From Acidimicrobiaceae bacterium (GTDB lineage: Bacteria > Actinomycetota > Acidimicrobiia > Acidimicrobiales > Ilumatobacteraceae): a stretch of DNA of 8,566 bases. Below, piece by piece: positions 7,547 to 8,566 of this stretch. Location: the NCBI GenBank assembly GCA_947487095.1, contig CANKVI010000038.1:1-8566 (forward strand), written 5' to 3'. Made by a program: the position numbers and the translations under genes. Numbering within the stretch: position 1 is the stretch's first letter; the number at the start of each line of letters is the position of its first letter. The notes beneath the pieces are model-generated. The model was not told the DNA's origin. It searched no databases and saw nothing but the letters and a program-made list of their open reading frames with translations.

Positions 7547-7575
7547 GCGCCAACAACCTCTAACAGCGCCAACAA
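7547..7575. repeat. Exact 10-bp direct repeat GCGCCAACAA upstream of the SET gene
   Basis: GCGCCAACAA occurs at 7547-7556 and again at 7566-7575, 19 bp start to start, about two helical turns. The first copy abuts the SET-gene start codon and, with the AGAGG ribosome site between the copies, would lie in that gene's 5' leader. It could be an operator or chance; nothing else supports a role. Confidence 0.45.
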
Positions 7576-7591
7576 TGCCCGCTGCGCTGAT

Positions 7592-7620
7592 TTGACGATA
7601 TCGGCAGGTAGCCTGATCTA
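7592..7620 (+). promoter_or_regulatory. Weak candidate promoter for metX
   Basis: TTGACG at 7592-7597 is a good -35 element. At a 17-base spacing the -10 position reads GATCTA (7615-7620), a poor match to TATAAT or to the actinobacterial TANNNT. A start of transcription near 7627 would leave the whole SAM aptamer in the leader. The -35 overlaps the palindrome CGATATCG (7596-7603). The call rests mainly on the -35 and on position. Confidence 0.3.
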
Positions 7621-7665
7621 CGCAAAGCCTTCCCGGCCGCTCAGTCGGGCGGGCAATGCAAGTAG
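7618..7665 (+). ncRNA. Predicted composite hairpin immediately before the SAM aptamer
   Basis: Pairs can be drawn by eye: CTAC 7618-7621 with GTAG 7662-7665, GC 7622-7623 with GC 7658-7659, GCC 7627-7629 with GGC 7652-7654, and CCCG 7632-7635 with CGGG 7646-7649. They are separated by internal loops AAA/AAT and TT/CG, and the ten-base apical loop is 7636-7645. The hairpin ends two bases before the aptamer P1. If transcription starts near 7627, the basal pairs would be lost, so the lower half is uncertain. No family is recognised. Confidence 0.4.
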
Positions 7666-7666
7666 T

Positions 7667-7738
7667 ACATCACGAGCGACCAACAGGTCCGGCAACCGGG
7701 TTTTCCCACGGTGCCATTTCGCGAAATGCGAAAGATGT
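7667..7738 (+). ncRNA. SAM riboswitch aptamer of the SAM-I/SAM-IV clan, compact variant, upstream of metX
   Basis: The conserved SAM-binding core can be read directly. P1 pairs ACATC (7667-7671) with GATGT (7734-7738). The 5' core ACGAG follows P1, as in ATC-AAGAG of SAM-I. P2 is only GACC (7678-7681)/GGTC (7686-7689) closed by an AACA loop. CGGCAACC (7690-7697) and GGTGCC (7710-7715) form the core around P3, where GGG/CCC are closed by TTTT. P4 is CATTT (7715-7719)/AAATG (7724-7728). GAAAGAT just before the end of P1 matches the conserved GGAAGAT of SAM-I. SAM binding should lower metX expression. P2 is far too short for the SAM-I kink-turn and loop pseudoknot, so this fits better with SAM-IV or the described SAM-I/IV variant class (named from memory). 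No U-rich terminator follows, so control is more likely at translation. Confidence 0.85.
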
Positions 7739-7741
7739 GGT

Positions 7742-7757
7742 TACGCCAACAGGCGTA
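7742..7757 (+). ncRNA. Perfect 6-bp hairpin after the aptamer, with the same loop as P2
   Basis: TACGCC (7742-7747) pairs perfectly with GGCGTA (7752-7757) around an AACA loop. The 8-mer CCAACAGG at 7746-7753 is identical to 7680-7687 in aptamer P2, and GCAAC follows in both places. It could be the P5-like hairpin seen downstream of P1 in SAM-IV, or a remnant of a duplicated aptamer. Confidence 0.5.
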
Positions 7758-7768
7758 GCAACGGGCTG

Positions 7769-7784
7769 GCTCAGTTGGGTGAGC
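7769..7784 (+). ncRNA. Leader hairpin resembling a tRNA D-arm
   Basis: GCTCA (7769-7773) pairs with TGAGC (7780-7784) around GTTGGG. With the preceding TG (7767-7768), the order T-G-GCTC-AGTTGG-..-GAGC matches a tRNA D-arm at nearly every conserved position; A21 is replaced by T. No acceptor, anticodon or T-arm follows, so it is not a tRNA gene. It sits between the SAM aptamer and the metX start. Confidence 0.4.
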
Positions 7785-7817
7785 GTGACGAACTGCAAAA
7801 ACGCATAGTTTCGTTAC
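7785..7817 (+). ncRNA. Long hairpin directly abutting the metX ribosome binding site
   Basis: GTGACG (7785-7790) pairs with CGTTAC (7812-7817), with one G-T pair. After a bulged T, AACT (7791-7794) pairs with AGTT (7807-7810), leaving an A-rich loop. The stem ends at the base before AGAGGA. There is no following T-tract, so it is not an intrinsic terminator. It may form the riboswitch expression platform together with the hairpin at 7769-7784. Confidence 0.45.
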
Positions 7818-7823
7818 AGAGGA
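7818..7823 (+). promoter_or_regulatory. Ribosome binding site of metX
   Basis: AGAGGA lies 6 bases before ATG 7830 and only 2 bases before a decoy ATG at 7826, which would encode MYDPT and stop. The spacing decides in favour of 7830, which also gives the MetX reading frame. Confidence 0.7.
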
Positions 7824-7829
7824 AAATGT

Positions 7830-8566
7830 ATGACCCGACATGATTATCCAGCAACAGGTGCATGGTTTCCTGGCATGCCTGTTGGCGGTCGCAAGTTCGC
7901 GCATTTTCCAGAAGATCGACCTTTCGCGCTCGATGGCGGGAAAGTGCTCAGCAATGTTTCCATTGCGTACGAGTCATGGGGAACGCTAAATGCAGATGCA
8001 TCGAATGCGATTTTGATTTGTCATGCATGGACAGGCGACAGCCACGTAACCGGCGCTGCAGAAGAAGGTAACCCCACGCCGGGTTGGTGGGAAGGTGTTG
8101 TTGGTCCTGGCAAAGCAATCGACACCAACAAATGGTTTGTGGTGTGTAGCAATGTCATTGGTGGTTGCCAAGGCTCAACTGGCCCTGCAACTGCACACCC
8201 TGAAGATGGTCAGTTGTACGGCTCGCGTTTTCCGGTAATCACTATTCGCGACATGGTGCGCGCGCAAGTGCGCCTTACCGACATGCTCGGCATTCGCAAA
8301 TGGCACAGCGTTGTTGGCGGATCAATGGGCGGTATGCAAGTGCTGGAATGGGCGGTCACATTTCCCGATCGCGTGAAGACCATCGTTCCTATTGCAACGT
8401 GTGTGCAGGCAACGGCACAGCAGATTGCATGGGGAGCAATTGGCCGCAGAGCAATTCGCCTCGATCCAAAGTGGCGCAATGGCGAGTACTACGACGCTGC
8501 AATTGGTGAGGGGCCTTGGGAAGGCCTGGCAATCGCGCGCATGATTTCGCAGGTCACATTCCGCAG
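7830..8566 (+). CDS. metX: Homoserine O-acetyltransferase MetX, 3'-truncated by the window edge
   Basis: MetX is an alpha/beta-hydrolase-fold transferase that acylates homoserine, the committed step of methionine synthesis. The visible 245 residues include VSIAYESWGTLNAD (43-56), the oxyanion-region segment LICHAWTGDSHVTG (62-75), GWWEGVVGPGKAIDT (85-99), the family signature SNVIGGCQGSTGPAT (107-121), ITIRDMVRAQ (138-147), and the nucleophile elbow VVGGSMGGMQVLEW with catalytic Ser165. The Asp and His of the triad lie beyond the right edge. The signature normally reads GTTGP; Ser replaces one Thr here. Acetyl-CoA or succinyl-CoA as donor cannot be decided from this part. The start at 7830 is set by AGAGGA at 7818-7823 and by the family's PxxGAWFPGMPVGG-like N-terminus. 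Control by the upstream SAM aptamer is inferred: end-product repression of methionine and SAM synthesis. Confidence 0.93.
   Translation, partial: MTRHDYPATGAWFPGMPVGGRKFAHFPEDRPFALDGGKVLSNVSIAYESWGTLNADASNAILICHAWTGDSHVTGAAEEGNPTPGWWEGVVGPGKAIDTNKWFVVCSNVIGGCQGSTGPATAHPEDGQLYGSRFPVITIRDMVRAQVRLTDMLGIRKWHSVVGGSMGGMQVLEWAVTFPDRVKTIVPIATCVQATAQQIAWGAIGRRAIRLDPKWRNGEYYDAAIGEGPWEGLAIARMISQVTFR

Noticed and set aside
7564..7589. Inverted repeat CAGCGC/GCGCTG as a terminator or operator
   Set aside because: The arms are only 6 bp with a 14-base spacer, there is no T-tract, and one arm overlaps the direct repeat already reported.
7785..7817. Intrinsic terminator before metX
   Set aside because: The stem is followed by AGAGGAAAATG, not a T-run, and is A/T mixed rather than GC-rich.
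7760..7830. Possible tRNA gene suggested by a D-arm-like stem-loop
   Set aside because: No 7-bp acceptor stem, no anticodon arm after the D-arm, and no GGTTCRAxxCC T-arm could be drawn. Only the D-arm matches.
7592..7843. Plus-strand open frame of 83 codons ahead of metX
   Set aside because: It begins with TTG without a ribosome site, lies over the riboswitch and its hairpins, and has no recognisable domain. Its cysteines come from translating aptamer bases.

Overview
The window looks like an ordinary, gene-dense stretch of chromosome from a free-living actinobacterium. The evidence is the PimB-type mannosyltransferase, the ROK glucokinase next to an SRPBCC gene, GTG starts, 4-base stop/start overlaps and a moderate G+C content. 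Moderate G+C with this gene set suggests an aquatic Acidimicrobiia-like lineage, but that placement is an inference from memory of gene content, not a search. No mobile element, CRISPR array, rRNA or complete tRNA was seen.

Left arm, plus strand, 1-6031: seven closely packed genes. They are queG (cut by the left edge), a PimB-like GT4 mannosyltransferase, a four-helix membrane protein of unknown function, an SRPBCC lipid-binding-like protein, a ROK glucokinase, an AlaC-type aminotransferase and a metallo-beta-lactamase-fold hydrolase. From the mannosyltransferase to the glucokinase each gene overlaps the next by a few bases, so translation is probably coupled. The other gaps are only 9 to 32 bases, so the whole arm may be one transcript. 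It mixes tRNA modification, envelope glycolipid synthesis, sugar phosphorylation and alanine/glutamate metabolism.

Middle, minus strand, 7546-6028: a SET-domain protein with complete catalytic and zinc-binding motifs, followed after 22 bases by a SURF1 family cytochrome oxidase assembly protein. SURF1 converges on the MBL gene and their stop codons overlap, so there is no room for an intergenic terminator.

Right end, 7547-8566: a 283-base divergent intergenic region leads into metX (homoserine O-acyltransferase), which is cut by the right edge. This leader is the most interesting part of the window. It contains a compact SAM-sensing aptamer of the SAM-I/SAM-IV clan (about 7667-7738) with an unusually short P2 hairpin. 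The aptamer is flanked by four further predicted hairpins that fill nearly all of the leader down to the metX ribosome binding site. One of these resembles a tRNA D-arm, and another repeats the P2 loop sequence followed by GCAAC, as if a second aptamer had partly formed or decayed. The riboswitch fits its gene, because metX commits homoserine to methionine and hence to SAM.
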